From Cyanoderma ruficeps (taxonomy: Eukaryota; Chordata; Aves; Passeriformes; Timaliidae), in assembly GCA_008694505.1 (NCBI GenBank), contig VZDJ01007747.1, forward strand, positions 25,669,367 to 25,733,366: DNA of 64,000 nucleotides, read 5' to 3'. The position numbers and the translations under genes were made by a program. This document shows positions 23,301 through 35,638 of the stretch, one piece after another; position 1 is the first letter of the stretch; each line of letters begins with the position of its first letter. The notes under the pieces were generated by a model. That model ran no database searches. It saw only the letters and a list, made by a program, of their open reading frames with translations, and was not told the DNA's origin.

Positions 23301-25454
23301 TTGTCTTGTATTGAGCCTGAGCATCTTCTAGGGTATTTCTGTAAACAGGACAATGCAAATGCTTGGATTTTAATTTGTTTGAACTGGATTTTTGTGAGCA
23401 AATAGAACTTCCTTTACCCACAACCTGTCTCCATTTGTGTGCTTTTACATTTTAAATTCTGCTGACAATAGAAATGCATTTCTTAGTTATTACTTGGAAG
23501 ATATTTGGCTCTCTGAATTCACTTGCTCAAGTACTGAAGATTATGGCATGAGACATCAAACTGTTATTTTAGTGGTTCATGACAGGCAGGAAGAGCTACT
23601 GCCATATAGTTTCAGTGGATATGGTTTGCAATTGTATCCTGATAAAGAAATGGGGATAAAGGATACGAACTATCTTTACTCTGGAGATGTTTCATGCACT
23701 GTGATATTAGCCTCTTGACCATTGTGCAGAAGTATGGCCATTTCCTCTTTGTGAGATTCCAGGCAATGCGAGTATTTGATAGGCAGTGGATAGACCGCTT
23801 TTGAGTTTCCTGTTTAATTTGTTTACAAGGTATATTGATGCTTTTTGCTTGGTTTTTTGTATGGTTTGCTTAGTTAGTTTTATTGATATGTGGGGGAGTT
23901 TGTATTGTTGGTTTGTTGCCTTTTCTTTTTTTTTTTTTTTAGCCCTTGGTGCTACGGCATAGTACTGTAATATGTGGGTGGTTAGGCTTTGGTGGGTTTT
24001 TATTTTTATAATGGGACTGGTTAGCAGAGGAAGGCATACAGTTCAGCTAGATTTATCCTAGCATCAGACAGTGATTTCTACATTTTTGCTGCACACTTCC
24101 TCTGCTTTGAACTATGTCCTTTTTTTAGTCTTGCCTTTCCATGTTGCCAAGGTACAGTCCTCAAGTACAAGATTAGGTGCTGCTACTCAGAAAACAAACA
24201 GCAATGTTGTGACAGCTCATCCACTTTATTTCTGTCATTGTTCAGCTTTGTTAAGTACACATAAAAGCTTAAATGAGTTAATTAAAACACTTCTATCAGA
24301 AAGCAGAAAGAGGTTAATTTTAGTTTTTTTTTAAAGGAAGAAAGACACTGAAAAGTTTAGTAGTGCAACATGATTGTCAGATTAAGTTCAGAAAGTGTGA
24401 AATGTAATGTTCATGAGCAGTGTTAACCTTGACATTTTGTACACTGCAAACAGTTTGTGATAAAGATTTCTAAGCAAAAGTTAAAAGATGAGTGTTTTAG
24501 GAAGAAGATCTTGGCAAAATAAAAACAAAAAAACCCAATGAGATATATTCAGTATGGCTGAGGTCAGTGTTGCTTTAGGATTTTGAATTTGCCATTACTT
24601 TTAGTGTCCTATGAAGGCTATACATTTATTCCAAGAAGAAATACTGTTATGAAAGATAGGCTAGCAGTGACAAATAGTAAATGGTACTTAGGCTGCATGT
24701 AACATGTGGCTCTTGAGCTTAAAAAGCATTCAGTTGTTGTGGTTTAACCCCAGCTGGTAACTAGAACACAGCTGCTTGCTCGCTCCCGCTGCAGTGAGGA
24801 GAACTGGAAACCAAGTAACCTCTTTGATTGCGGAATAAGACCAGTTTAATAATTACAACAAAGAAAATATAATACTACTACTACTAATAATAATAATAAT
24901 AATGCTGATAGTAACTCTAGTATAAAGGAGAGAGCATGATGCTCTGTGTTATGGAACATCCCTTGGGCCAGTTTGGGTCGGCTGTCCTGGCCATGCACCC
25001 TCCTGGCTTCCTGTGCATGTGCTCGCTGGCAGAGCATGGGAAACTAAATAGAAAGTCCTTGACTTAGAGTAAGCTGTACCCACAACATCAGTGTGTTATC
25101 AACATTATTCTCATTCTCAAATACAAAGCAGCCCTGTAGCAGCTACTGGGAAGAAAATTAACTATCCCTGCCAAAACCAGCATGTCAGTGGTGCCTCGAG
25201 AAAAATCAGAGCAGTGGTATTTCTATAAACTGAATTTCTTTTTCTGATTTGTTTGTATCAGGTGTTTTGGTCCGTGCTTAAATGTTGAAAATAACATTTC
25301 TTAGAATACAAAAATCAGCTTTCAAGTGCGTGTTTGAAAATGTGGGAAGGAACAGCTTTAGTTAGGCTGTTTGTGCATGATTTATATCTACAGTAATTTA
25401 AATATCACTTACTCTTTCAGTACAAATGTTAGTTACAATATATTTCTTTTCTAG
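20329..25454 (+). other. ARAP2 intron 4
   Basis: About 5.1 kb. It contains the solo LTR at 24735-25184 and a long T run near 23926-23940. The rest is AT-rich sequence in which I recognise nothing. The acceptor 'tatttcttttctag' ends at 25454. Confidence 0.7.
24735..25184 (-). mobile_element. Solo LTR of an avian endogenous retrovirus
   Basis: The + strand begins 'tgttgtggtttaaccccag' and ends 'ccctgccaaaaccagcatg'. This is the reverse complement of a common neoavian/passerine LTR that starts TGTGCTGGTTTTGG. The flanking 5-bp sequence TCAGT occurs at 24730-24734 and 25185-25189, which fits a target-site duplication and places the right end at CATG (a decayed CACA). It has no internal retroviral sequence or coding capacity, so it is a recombined solo LTR, antisense to ARAP2. 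It includes a TAC/TAA trinucleotide run near 24874-24903. Confidence 0.8.
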
Positions 25455-25537
25455 GAACTTCATGGAAATGAATTCCTGGCTTGTGAAGATAAATTGGATC
25501 TAGAAGTGAATGAAGAATATCCTTCCAAAAATCTATG
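25455..25537 (+). CDS. ARAP2 exon 5: linker
   Basis: 83 bp coding residues 339-365 plus two bases (phase 0 in, phase 2 out). The translation starts 'ELHGNEFLACEDKLDLEVNE' and is acidic. 'NEFL' occurs at the same place in the mammalian protein as I recall it. The donor CTATG|GTATTA is weak, but only this junction joins in frame to exon 6. Reading on gives a stop four bases into the intron (TAA at 25541-25543). Confidence 0.85.
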
Positions 25538-26347
25538 GTATTAAATAAGAATTACTGAGAAACTCAAAATGTAAAGAAGAAAATGTTATTTACTGATGTC
25601 ACAAATGGATCTCTAGCTCTGAGGGCACAACCATGACTATTTTTTTTCTTCTGTGTGAGGCCTCATCCCTTCCTGTATGAGGCAAATCTGGGCATTGTGG
25701 CTGTTCTGAGACTGTTTAAACGAGGTTTCAGAATCTCTTGTGGATTTGGAGAGTGTCCTTGTTTTCCCCAGTCAGAATAAGGAAGACCAAGTTCTGTTTC
25801 TGTATGTCTCATAGCTAACTGTGTTTGAATGGTCTCATAATTTACTTTGTCATTAGAAAAAAACCCCACCTACAAACACAACTTACAAACAAACACAAAA
25901 CTAAAATACATTCACCATTCCTGTCATGGGACAGAGGCCAATGGCTTGACGAAGTGGGAGCTGATGTGGTTCTTGGTTATCCAGTCTGCACTAGGCTTCT
26001 GTTAAGGTGGGAGAGGGAAGAGAGAGGTGAGACTGCAAGTCATTGAGAGTATTCAAAAGATCAAAGCTAGTTTTCTGAGGAAGGAGAATTTAATTTTAAA
26101 CTTCTTTTCAGGCTTCCAAAGCAGTATTATTTTGGTACTATTCCTGTTGAATGGAGAAAGTGGGATCCAGGATGGCCGTGTTTGTAAGATAGATTGTGTT
26201 TAGCATGTCTGTGGTTATCACTGCGATTATACAAGTTATAAACATACTTATAATGTATCTTACCAGTATTTGTTCTAATTACTAATTTTATGTATTTGTG
26301 CATTGTAGTAATACATTTTAAGAATAAAATTCACTTTTTATTTCCAG
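25538..26347 (+). other. ARAP2 intron 5
   Basis: An 810-bp intron with a weak GTATTA donor and a good acceptor 'ttttatttccag' ending at 26347. No repeats or RNA genes recognised. Confidence 0.8.
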
Positions 26348-26704
26348 TTACTTTAATAATCAGAAAGAGAAGACAAAAGAGTTTGCAAAAAATGAATCCT
26401 TGTCTCAGGAAGACCCATCATTAACACCAGAAGAATCTGAAAGTGAATCTGTATATTCTGTTGTGGAGCAGCACTCATTGTCTTTAAAGAAAAAGAAAAA
26501 TAAAACCAAAACACATTCAGCATCTTACAGTAAGATACAAAGTGGAGATTCTGATCGTTTGGCCAGTGAACAAGTGAATTTTTGGCAATCTGGTGGAGAT
26601 CAAACTTTGATTGGAAATGAATCAATAACACCATATGCTTGCTTTTACGGACCATCAGTAAAGAAGGTTAAAGCAGGATGGCTGGATAAATTATCCCCTC
26701 AAGG
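26348..26704 (+). CDS. ARAP2 exon 6: end of linker and start of PH1
   Basis: 357 bp coding residues 366-484 plus two bases (phase 2 in, phase 2 out). The first part 'YFNNQKEKTKEF' is linker. 'SESESVYSVVEQHSLSLKKK' resembles an acidic then lysine-rich segment kept in ARAP2. 'ISPYACFYG'-like sequence then precedes the first PH strand 'KKVKAGWLDKLSPQG' (residues 471-485), the signature opening of ARAP PH1. The donor is CAAGG|GTATGG; the frame runs on for 73 codons into the intron without homology, so the exon end rests on the match to exon 7 and on phase. Confidence 0.95.
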
Positions 26705-29700
26705 GTATGGTATTTGCAGTGGCTGTTGTGTAATTGTTACGAAGTATGTTTGCATGAGAGAGATTAAGTTTGTATTTAGTGACTGCTTAATATTTGTAAT
26801 GGAAGGGGAAAGGGAATTGTTTTCATTGAAAGAGCACCAAGCTTTGGTGAATTTAAAAGTTTTTAGTGATGTTACCTATCCTAAAGTAGGAGAGATGCAC
26901 TCAGGAAAAAAATACTTTTCCTAAAATCGTTGATCACTACTCATGATCTATAGTGGAAAAATACAGAATGAATTTGTACCAGTATTTCCAGTTGCTACAT
27001 TTTGCTGATTTTTGTGGGCCACAAAGTAAGTGAAAATAAACTCTGATTCTGAAATACTACTAATTTGGCCATAGGTTATAATGTAATAATTAGTGTGACT
27101 GGATGCCTGGGTTGCTTTCTGTCTGTTTTACTTGAGCTTTGAGCTTAGAATTTACCTGGGGTGAATTCCTCCTAGTTTAATTTATTTTTGTACCTAAAAT
27201 TTGATGGCAGAAATCTGAGCTCAAGCCTTAAGATTGCAAATAATGAAGAGAAGGGACTACAATAGAAAATGCATTCTCTCTGTCACATTTGGAAGTTAGA
27301 CAACAACAACAATAACAAGAACAACAAATCTTGTATTTGATTTCTGTTATAAGTTTTTTGTTTTATTTTAACTGATTTTAAACTCCAGTTATTGCTAAAC
27401 TGTTTTTCACTAAAGAATGCTTCATTAGCAGATCTTCCATCATAAATACTTGCTGACTCTGATGAAATGCTTCTAGCTTCCTCCTTTTAAATTGTAGTTT
27501 TCAGTTTCTATTTGTTCTTATGACTTATGCTCTTATGGATTCTATAAATTCTTTTTTGTATTGCAAGTAGCACAATTTTACTTTTTAAGTCTGTTTCTGA
27601 TCTTCACTAGGACTTAGCATCGAGAAATTAAAGCTGTTCTACTTGTTAGTGCTGTAAGACATCTACTGCACTTCTGTTCAAGCCTTAGTAGATCTGCATC
27701 CTTTGTTCTTAGGACTGTATATTGAGCTGTGATGAAAGGTATTAAAGTGTTTGGCCTTTCATTTGATTATTTGTCACCATAAAAATCATCAGCAATATTA
27801 TACCATACCATACCAATATTCACCAATATAATTCAGTACATTTTTTTTTTAAGTGAGAAATTTATGGAATTAAATTGTTTTGGAATACAATCTGATTAGA
27901 ATTTACTGGAAGCGGCTCTGTTGTATGCCAATTTCCATTTTTTTCTTATTCTTTTCTAGGTTATCTGATTTGATGTTATATCGTTTTTAATTTTGTTTTT
28001 GTGTTGATACAGTGATACCTTGTGGAAGGCAATTAACAAGATGGAATAATAGGTTTAATAAAACTCTTTTACCATGACGGAATTTCAGTATGCTCAAAAC
28101 TATTTTCTTTCCTTTTAAAGTTGTTTTGAAAGTTTCATCCACTTTTATGGATTGCCATTGTTCCCCTTTGCTAAAGAATCAAAGAATATTTATACAGAGT
28201 ATTTCCGCATTTCTTTTTTTTTTTTTTTTCCCCAGAATTATTAGGTTACTGACTTCTTGGAGAGCTGCAGTTGTAACTTTTATTACTTTTTTATTTACAG
28301 GATTATATATTTTTTTAAACAACACTTTTGGCAGTTAGCAGAGTGATGAAAACTATGGTTCTTGATTCCATCTGGCTTGTCTTGCTCTATTTGAAGGAAT
28401 AGAGTTGAGAACAAGCTATGAAAACTTCAACAAAGTGCTGTGTGACAATATATTATTTGGAAAAGATAACGAGTTAACCACAAGATTAGTTGTGGTTAGT
28501 ACTGAGTAGAGCAGTTGCATGGTCATTAGCCTTGATCCAATGACACTCCGCAGCTACATTTCAAGGGGTTTTTCTCAGTGGTGTTTCAGTGAATGATACA
28601 TTTTTGTTTCTTTTTCTTACAATACCACTTCTCAAGCATCTGAAGAATTAAAAAAAAAAAAAACCCAACCAGTTAAAAAAAAGATTTTTTTTCAGACTAT
28701 TGAAGCACTGTCATGTTTTATTTCACTTCCCATCAACAGAATATTTCATTCTGTTCTACACCTCCCGTTTTTTTATAAAGCTTATATTTATACCCAGCAG
28801 TTTGTGACTCCTTGGAGAAAAGAATATATACTGTTTTCTTAAATTACTACAAATCATGCAATTAAAGTGCAGCCTCTCTTTTTTTAGGTAATTCACTATA
28901 AATTGTACAGCCATTCAGTTTGCCCACATTGTATGTGGTACTTAGGTTCACTCACCCCTGTAAAATCTTGAAGCTTATTGACATTTTAATGCAAAATAGA
29001 TGGTACAATGGCCTTTCCAGGTTATGAATAATGATGATTTATTGTAGTCATATAATACAAGTTAATTAAGCCAGAGCTGCTATTTGATTAAAGTTTTGAT
29101 AAGCTATCACAGTCTACTAATCCTAAAGCAGAGTACTCACTTAAAAGGAAAGGAAACAATGTTGGGAAAAGATATTAGTGGGGTCTTGTTCTTGCTTAAT
29201 TAACTTGTTTAATAGATTTTAGAACTGAGACGTTTATAGATGATAACTAACAAGCTGTCAACATTTTTTATGGGTGTAATGGACTACTTCAGATTGATGT
29301 AAAAATATATTTTTAGAAGGTCTTTATAGAGTGTGAGGTAATGGCACACTGAAAGTTTGTCATTAATGATGTCCAGTTGATAACACACATTGAAAATTAA
29401 ATTTCATGTTGTACTTGTTGGGAGATATGGTGTGCTGATATTGATTCATTGGCCAGAAAACAGAGTCTTGGGAAGATGTGTTGACATTGAATGACTGGAG
29501 GTACCATAGCCTGTAAGCAGAGATGTCCTTGTCATAAGCATGACAGTGAGATGGTTATTGAGGTTCTCAGCTTTCATTTTTGGAAAGTATCTTAATAGAA
29601 CTTGTAGCACTTAAAGTTATGCTCGATGTTCAGAATATTCATTTGAACAGAAAGCTAAACAAGATTTGACTTTTCTATAATTTGTGATTGAGACATTCTT

Positions 29701-29748
29701 AAGACCAGTGTTACCTGTATATTAATTGTGTTAATTTTTGATTCACAG
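26705..29748 (+). other. ARAP2 intron 6
   Basis: About 3.0 kb of AT-rich sequence with a CAA-rich run at 27301-27327 and several T or A homopolymers. No transposon or exon recognised. The acceptor 'ttgattcacag' ends at 29748. Confidence 0.7.
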
Positions 29749-29818
29749 CAAATGCGTGTTTCAGAAGCGCTGGGTTAAATTTGATGGAGAGAGCATTTCT
29801 TATTACAACAATGAAAAG
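29749..29818 (+). CDS. ARAP2 exon 7: PH1 beta strands
   Basis: 70 bp coding residues 485-508 (phase 2 in, phase 0 out). 'FQKRWVKFDGESISYYNNEK' is the classical PH beta2-beta3 sequence. The basic cluster K491/R492 and K495, together with K480 from exon 6, forms the K-x(n)-K/R-x-R-type site through which PH domains of this family bind PIP3. Residue 487 is Cys where I recall Arg in mammalian ARAP2. The donor is AAAAG|GTAAGG. Confidence 0.97.
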
Positions 29819-30354
29819 GTAAGGGACATGTTTTGGTCATGTTTGGAACAAAATACATCTGTGTAATACATGAGTTACTATAAAGAAATTACTGAATAAT
29901 TACAAATGAATATTCATCTTGAGTTAATTTTCAATTCTAAAATACTAGTGTGAGATGTAATTAAATATTTTAAGGTCTCTTTGTCTTCAAGTATTGTTCA
30001 TCCTTTTGTTTCCTAGAAGGGCTTGTACTACTCACCTTTCCAGGTAGATGATACCAAATTCTTTTTACTTTAGTGAGAGACTGACACTGCTGCTGTCTTC
30101 AGAACAGAGCAGGATCATGCTAAACACTTTTGAGAGATGTTATTTTGACAGTGTTTGCAAAGTGTCTGGGAACCTAGACACTGCTTCTGGTCATGGGAAC
30201 CTAACATGCTGGAGATTGTGAGAGAGAAATTAAATGTAGCATGGAAGACCATTTAAAGGAAAGCAACCCAAACCTATGTGCTTGTTGACCCTTTGATTTA
30301 AAATGTCTTTATCCTGTTTGTCTTCTATGAATAATTGCATGTCATGGAACTAGG

Positions 30355-31023
30355 TGTAGTGGTTTGAAAGCAAAACCAGTGAGACACTCCAAGTCAGAAA
30401 TACAATTTAATAGGAGGAGGAAAAAAAAGTAAAATAAAAGCAATAATACAAAATATCACTGACAGAGTCAGAATATAACCTGACACCTTGTGGGTCAGGG
30501 TGTTGGAAAACAGTCCAAAAGTAAGCCCTCCTGGAGTGGCAGATGTGGTCCTGTTGGAAGTAGAGATGATCCTACGGAGAAAAATGGGTCCAGAGATGGG
30601 CCTAGTCTTCCTTTGGGAAGGAAGGGAATGCTGCCTGGCTGGTGACACTTGTGGCTCCCTTTTATCTAGGTGGAAATGGCTTGGCCTCTTCTAGAGGATC
30701 TCACAAGAGGATGATGTAATGTGTCATGTCATTGGTGGGCTTTAAATGGCTCATTAACAGAAGATATCCCCATGGAGGTAATGGGAGGCACTAGGGTGAT
30801 AAACTTTAATGGCCCATTACAGAAGATATCCCCCGGGAGGGTGGAAAGAGATAAGAAACAATGCCCCACCCTGTTTTAACAGCTGGCTTGTTATCAGAAA
30901 AGCAGGTACCCCTCCCTCCTGGAGTTACAACAGATAAAGAAAAAAAACCCCTCCTCTCCAACCGATTTTCAACAGATGGAATAGAATAAACATTTTTTTT
31001 TTTTTGTTACAAAACCTAAGACA
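30355..31023 (-). mobile_element. Solo LTR with 5-bp target-site duplication
   Basis: A 669-bp element begins TGTAGTGGTTTG and ends CCTAAGACA, giving TG...CA ends with partly inverted termini (TGT..GGTTT on each strand). The pentamer CTAGG occurs directly outside both ends (30350-30354 and 31024-31028). On the minus strand a TATA-like GATAAAAGGG lies at about 30657-30666, and an ATTAAA polyadenylation-like hexamer lies near 30402-30408, fitting an antisense LTR. No retroviral coding sequence is present. The type resembles passerine ERV LTRs that start or end with 'ggtttgaaagcaaaacc'; I cannot name the subfamily. Confidence 0.85.
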
Positions 31024-34000
31024 CTAGGTTAGGTTTGAATGGGAATGTTCAAAACCAGTACAGTACTTCAATGTATATGGCTATTTTTGTTTCTGTACTT
31101 GAGGATTGAATCTTCCTGAAGCATTTGCAGTCTCACGAGATGCTTTAAAGTAGTTCACTTTTATGTGATATGAAAATGCATTTGTAGATCATGGTTTTCA
31201 ACAAAGCATGTTGTCCTTATAAGTTTCTTGTAATTCCATGTAATTACCCTTCAGAGTACAAAATTCTTTTGCTCTGTGGTTTACTGATTAGTTTTTTTTC
31301 CTCATGGAAGTAGTGAAGACCTTCTTAGATGATTGTACAATATGCATGTTAGGAGAAGCTGAGGTTCCCTTCCACATGTACATATGTTATTTTAAATGCT
31401 GGAAAACATTTGCTGTTGAAGATGCATATTACATTAGGAATAAAAATACAGTTTCAGGTAGAAGTTCTGATACAGTTTGCTGACTGTGATAAGAGACCTA
31501 TAGATGCCTTATGATGGGGTGGGGATGTAAGAACTGAAGTAGGATGAGATTGTTTATTTTCTGAGGGGCTGGGGAACTAAGAACTAGCTCAAAAAATTAT
31601 TTACATTGGTATTTGTGCCTAGTGATTGCTTAAAACAATCTGTTTTTACTTGCTTACTTTGCTTCACTTACAGTAGAAGACATGATTTTGTAGGGGAAGG
31701 GAACAATAGAGAATAATGTTTGGATTGCAGTGACAAAAATTGGTACCCCTTTGCAGTATTGATCCCACAGCTTCAGAGGAGCAGAAAAGCAGGGTTAATC
31801 ATTAAGAAAGACTTGAAAAAATACAGCAGTGGGACTTGCTTAACACTGTTTGTAGCATAATTAGGTAAAGAAATGCTAATAAAGATTTTAAAGTCTTGTA
31901 TCTGCACTGGGAATTTGTTTTGATTTTCTTTCTTCTTTTTGAAAGTCACTGAAAATATTACTTGGAGGTCAGTTGTGCTAGAATAGCCCTTCTTATGCCT
32001 CTGTTTGTTATAAGAGATTCCAGAAGTCTTCCCTTCTGCTGAAATGAATGTTTATTGTGCCACACGATGCATAGGAAGCTAACAACTCTTCAGCCTCTAT
32101 TTAAAAGACCTGTGTGATAGGTTAAGCCATCAGCAGCTTGACAAACACTTGTGTTGAAGCCTCTTTACCTCACTTTTTCTGGAATCTGAGTAAAAGTCTC
32201 ACTCTGGGTACTGAAGGAGATGCTGCTTGGTCTCTGTGTATACAGTTTGACCAAATCTGTGTGTCTGACTTGTTAACTTGGTGAGTCACATATGTGAAGA
32301 AATGTTATATCTGAAAACTGCGAGGCCTGAAGCAAATTTTGGGCACTGAGGATTTGGTGAAACTCAAATTAGCTTGCAGGTAGGAGGAAAACATAGTTGA
32401 GTGCCCGTATTTCTTAGTGCCCAATGGGCTTGTGCTGACTGAGCAGTGGTGTCACTTGGGAAAATGAGTTTTTGGTGCAGTGGTCTCTGCTGCATCACTG
32501 TCTCCACACCTACTGTGTTCGTATTTCATGTGAAGTGAATATCAGCATTTTCCTGCTGTTTCTTTTGTGCTGTTATCCTGACATTATAAGCAGCTATTTG
32601 CAGACCTATCAAGACCAGCATGCAGCTTGAGCTTCTTCCAAGGCCTTCCATGTTCCCCTTCCTACATAGCTGGCCATTTTTATACTTAAGTGGAGAAGTT
32701 GTTATTTTAACTGTAGAACTTAATGGCAAGTTCTCTCTATTCTAAAAGAAATTATGCTTTTGGTTTCATGTATCAATTAAAAGTAGTTCTCAGAAGGAAA
32801 CCAATCCATACTTGATATTTTTCTTCTTATTACAAGCAGAGAAGTTAGACTCAGTGGAATCGAACAGTTTATTTTACCCAGAAACACTACCAATATTAAA
32901 TAGCTCTATTTGTCATTCAAATTAGGAACTAGAGATGAGTGAGGTTCTCAAGAAGGGGAAGTGTACTGCATGGCTAATGAAGAGTGAAATAACTAGAGAG
33001 TATAGAGGGAAGACACAGAGAATATTATTCCTGAAAATGCCCGTATGAATGCTTCTTTGAATGATTTAAACATCAATTTTATAAACATTTTTCTACCTTG
33101 TTTTAGTTGTATGTCAACTTCTATTTGATAGAGATCTCTTCTTTACTTTGTATCTGCATACATTAAAAAAATATTCAGTTTTTAAGAGCAGCATCTGACC
33201 TAGGGAAGGTTTTGGGTTGAATCTGTGTTGCTCTCATTTCTTTTGTGTTCCTGGTCCTGAGAAAGCTGATGTAATCAGAGCAACATCTCTTGTGGCTTTG
33301 TCTCAACAGTGTGGGTAACTGAAGAGGGCAAGGTAGAATTGGAGATTTTTTTTTCAGTTACCCTATAGGCACAAGTTTTGTTTCAAATTTCTTCCTACTT
33401 TTAGCAGAACTCTGGTGTTTTACCATGCACTTTGTAGTAAGGCAAAAACTGCTGGTTATGTTGAAAATTTTTATTTAAAACAGCTTAGCGTCCCTGATAA
33501 ATATATGAGTAATTTAGGAAAAAGATTTCACTCTTCAAGTGAAGAACTTCAGTATTTTGTTGTGTCACAGTACAAGTGAACATTACAAAGAGAATAATTC
33601 ACTGCAAAACAGGTGAATCACTGTAATTCTTGAAATAGGTCATACTTAATCTGTTGTGGAAGTAAAACCAAAGTAGTCCAATGTGGTATTTTCCAGGATG
33701 CATTACCTCATCTCTGAATCACAACTGTCAAGGAGTGACATGGGGCTTTATTTGAAAATAAAAGTTTCTGTCGAGCTAGCTAATATAAAAAAACCTCACG
33801 CAAACATTTTGCTTTCCCTGCTAGACAACTTTTTGTCAGAGAATTTTTAGCAGCTCTAAAACTAGTTTACACCACTCAGTAACAGAATAAATAGCTGTGA
33901 AGTTCTTGGGTGCGTTTGTTTGGGTTTGTTTTCTATATCCTTAAATAATTCACCTAATTTCTAGTCTGGAGTATTTCAAAGAGAGATATTGTATCTTGAT

Positions 34001-35087
34001 CTACAAGAGCTTTTTTACAGGCATTATTTTTGCACATGAAAGAAAAGCGGCTGCACAAGAAAGATTGATAAATTATTGTGGTTTAAACTGTATTTGAAAA
34101 TGTGTGCCTGGGAGAACAAAGCTTTAAAAAGGATGATGGATGGTTATTTAAATAGCAAAGCAAAACTATGCTCAGCTTAAAAGGAAATTGACTTTTTTTG
34201 AGCAAATGGAATAAAATAGTTGTAACTTCCAGCAGTCTGTTAGTCTCTCGCAGTAGTACCAAATACAGCCAGTAGATGCCTGCAAACACCATAACATATT
34301 TATAACTGAACACCTGCAGAAACAGTATATGTAAAAATTTTGTTTTACCATGGAAAGATCAATACTAAACTTCATGTCCAACCTCATATGTATAAAATAT
34401 GTAAAATCACTCTTTTAACAAATATAGCCATAATGGAAACAGCTATACAATTCTATATGTGGTCATTCTGACTATTCCTTGTACATAACTATAGTAACAT
34501 CCTTGCTTCTGCTGTTTTTCAATATTTCTATTTATTTATCAGCCAAACTCCCTTCACTGACATGTATTAGTACCTCAAAGTGAAACAACATTAGTATATT
34601 AAACTCAGTAAACAAAAAAATGATCCAGTGTATCCTTCCTGCTTCACATTCACAATGTTCCTCGAGTGCCTGTATGAAGTCTGTTATAATAATTTATATT
34701 TTGGGAGGGAAGTTATTACAGCACAACTTCTTTATGGGGAGCTGACTCTTGGACTATTACTGCTTCTGAATCATAAATTTTATCAGTATAGCTGAGTTGT
34801 CTTGGTCAGAAAATGAATTGATGAAAGCATAGTGGAGACAAGAGCAGCGTTAAGTCTGGAATCCAAAAACAATGCAGATGTATTTCTGAAGTGCACATCT
34901 GCTTCAGCTTTCCTTCCTGTCAACCCCCACCCCAAACCTTAGGTTAATTAGGTTAAAAAGGTGAGCTGCTTGAAGGAAGTACTTGTAGAAGTTCCTTTTT
35001 CCTATCTTGCATTTTTGTTCCATACAGTTGTCCTAATACCTAGCTGGAAATCTAAAAAAATTGGGAAAAGTTTTGCTGACCCAAAAT

Positions 35088-35638
35088 TTTTGTGGTTTAA
35101 TCTCAGCTAGCAACCATGCCCCACACTCACTCACTCTTCCCCAAGTCAGGATGGAGAGAGAATCAGAATAATAATCATGAGAACTTGTGGGTTGAGATAG
35201 AGACACTTTAGGAGGTAAAGCAAAAGCTGTGCACAAGCAAACCAAGCAATCCATCCACCACTTCTCACGGGCAGGCAGGTGTTTGGCCATCCCCAGGAGA
35301 GCAGGACTCTATTCTGCTTAATGGTTACTTGAGAAGACAAACTTCATCACTGTGAACATCCCCCAGCTTTCCATACTGAACCTGATGCCATGTGCTGTGG
35401 ATACTCCTCAGCTCTGCTGGGTCATCTCTCCCAGCTGTGTCACTTCCCATTTTCTCATGCATTCCCAGCCTCCTCAGGGGTGTGTGGGGGTGAGAAGCAG
35501 AAAAGGCTTTGGCTCTGGGTCAGCACTGCTCGGCAATGGCTGAAACATCCCTGTGTTGTGAACCCTATTTCTATCATCAAACGTAGCCCCATACTAGCTA
35601 TTATGGTGGGAATTAACTTCCAAACCAAAACCAGCACA
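35088..35638 (-). mobile_element. Solo LTR, same terminal family as the 24.7-kb copy
   Basis: The + strand runs from 'ttttgtggtttaatctcag' to 'ccaaaccaaaaccagcaca'. The minus strand reads as the common neoavian LTR beginning TGTGCTGGTTTTGG, including the 'gagccaaagccttttctgc' region. Its ends match those of the LTR at 24735, but the middle differs in length and sequence. The flanking target duplication is not clear (aaaat versus cacat), so the borders may be off by a few bases. No coding capacity. Confidence 0.8.

Noticed and set aside
30394..30648. 84-codon minus-strand frame
   Set aside because: Lies wholly inside the solo LTR at 30355-31023, which has no coding role.
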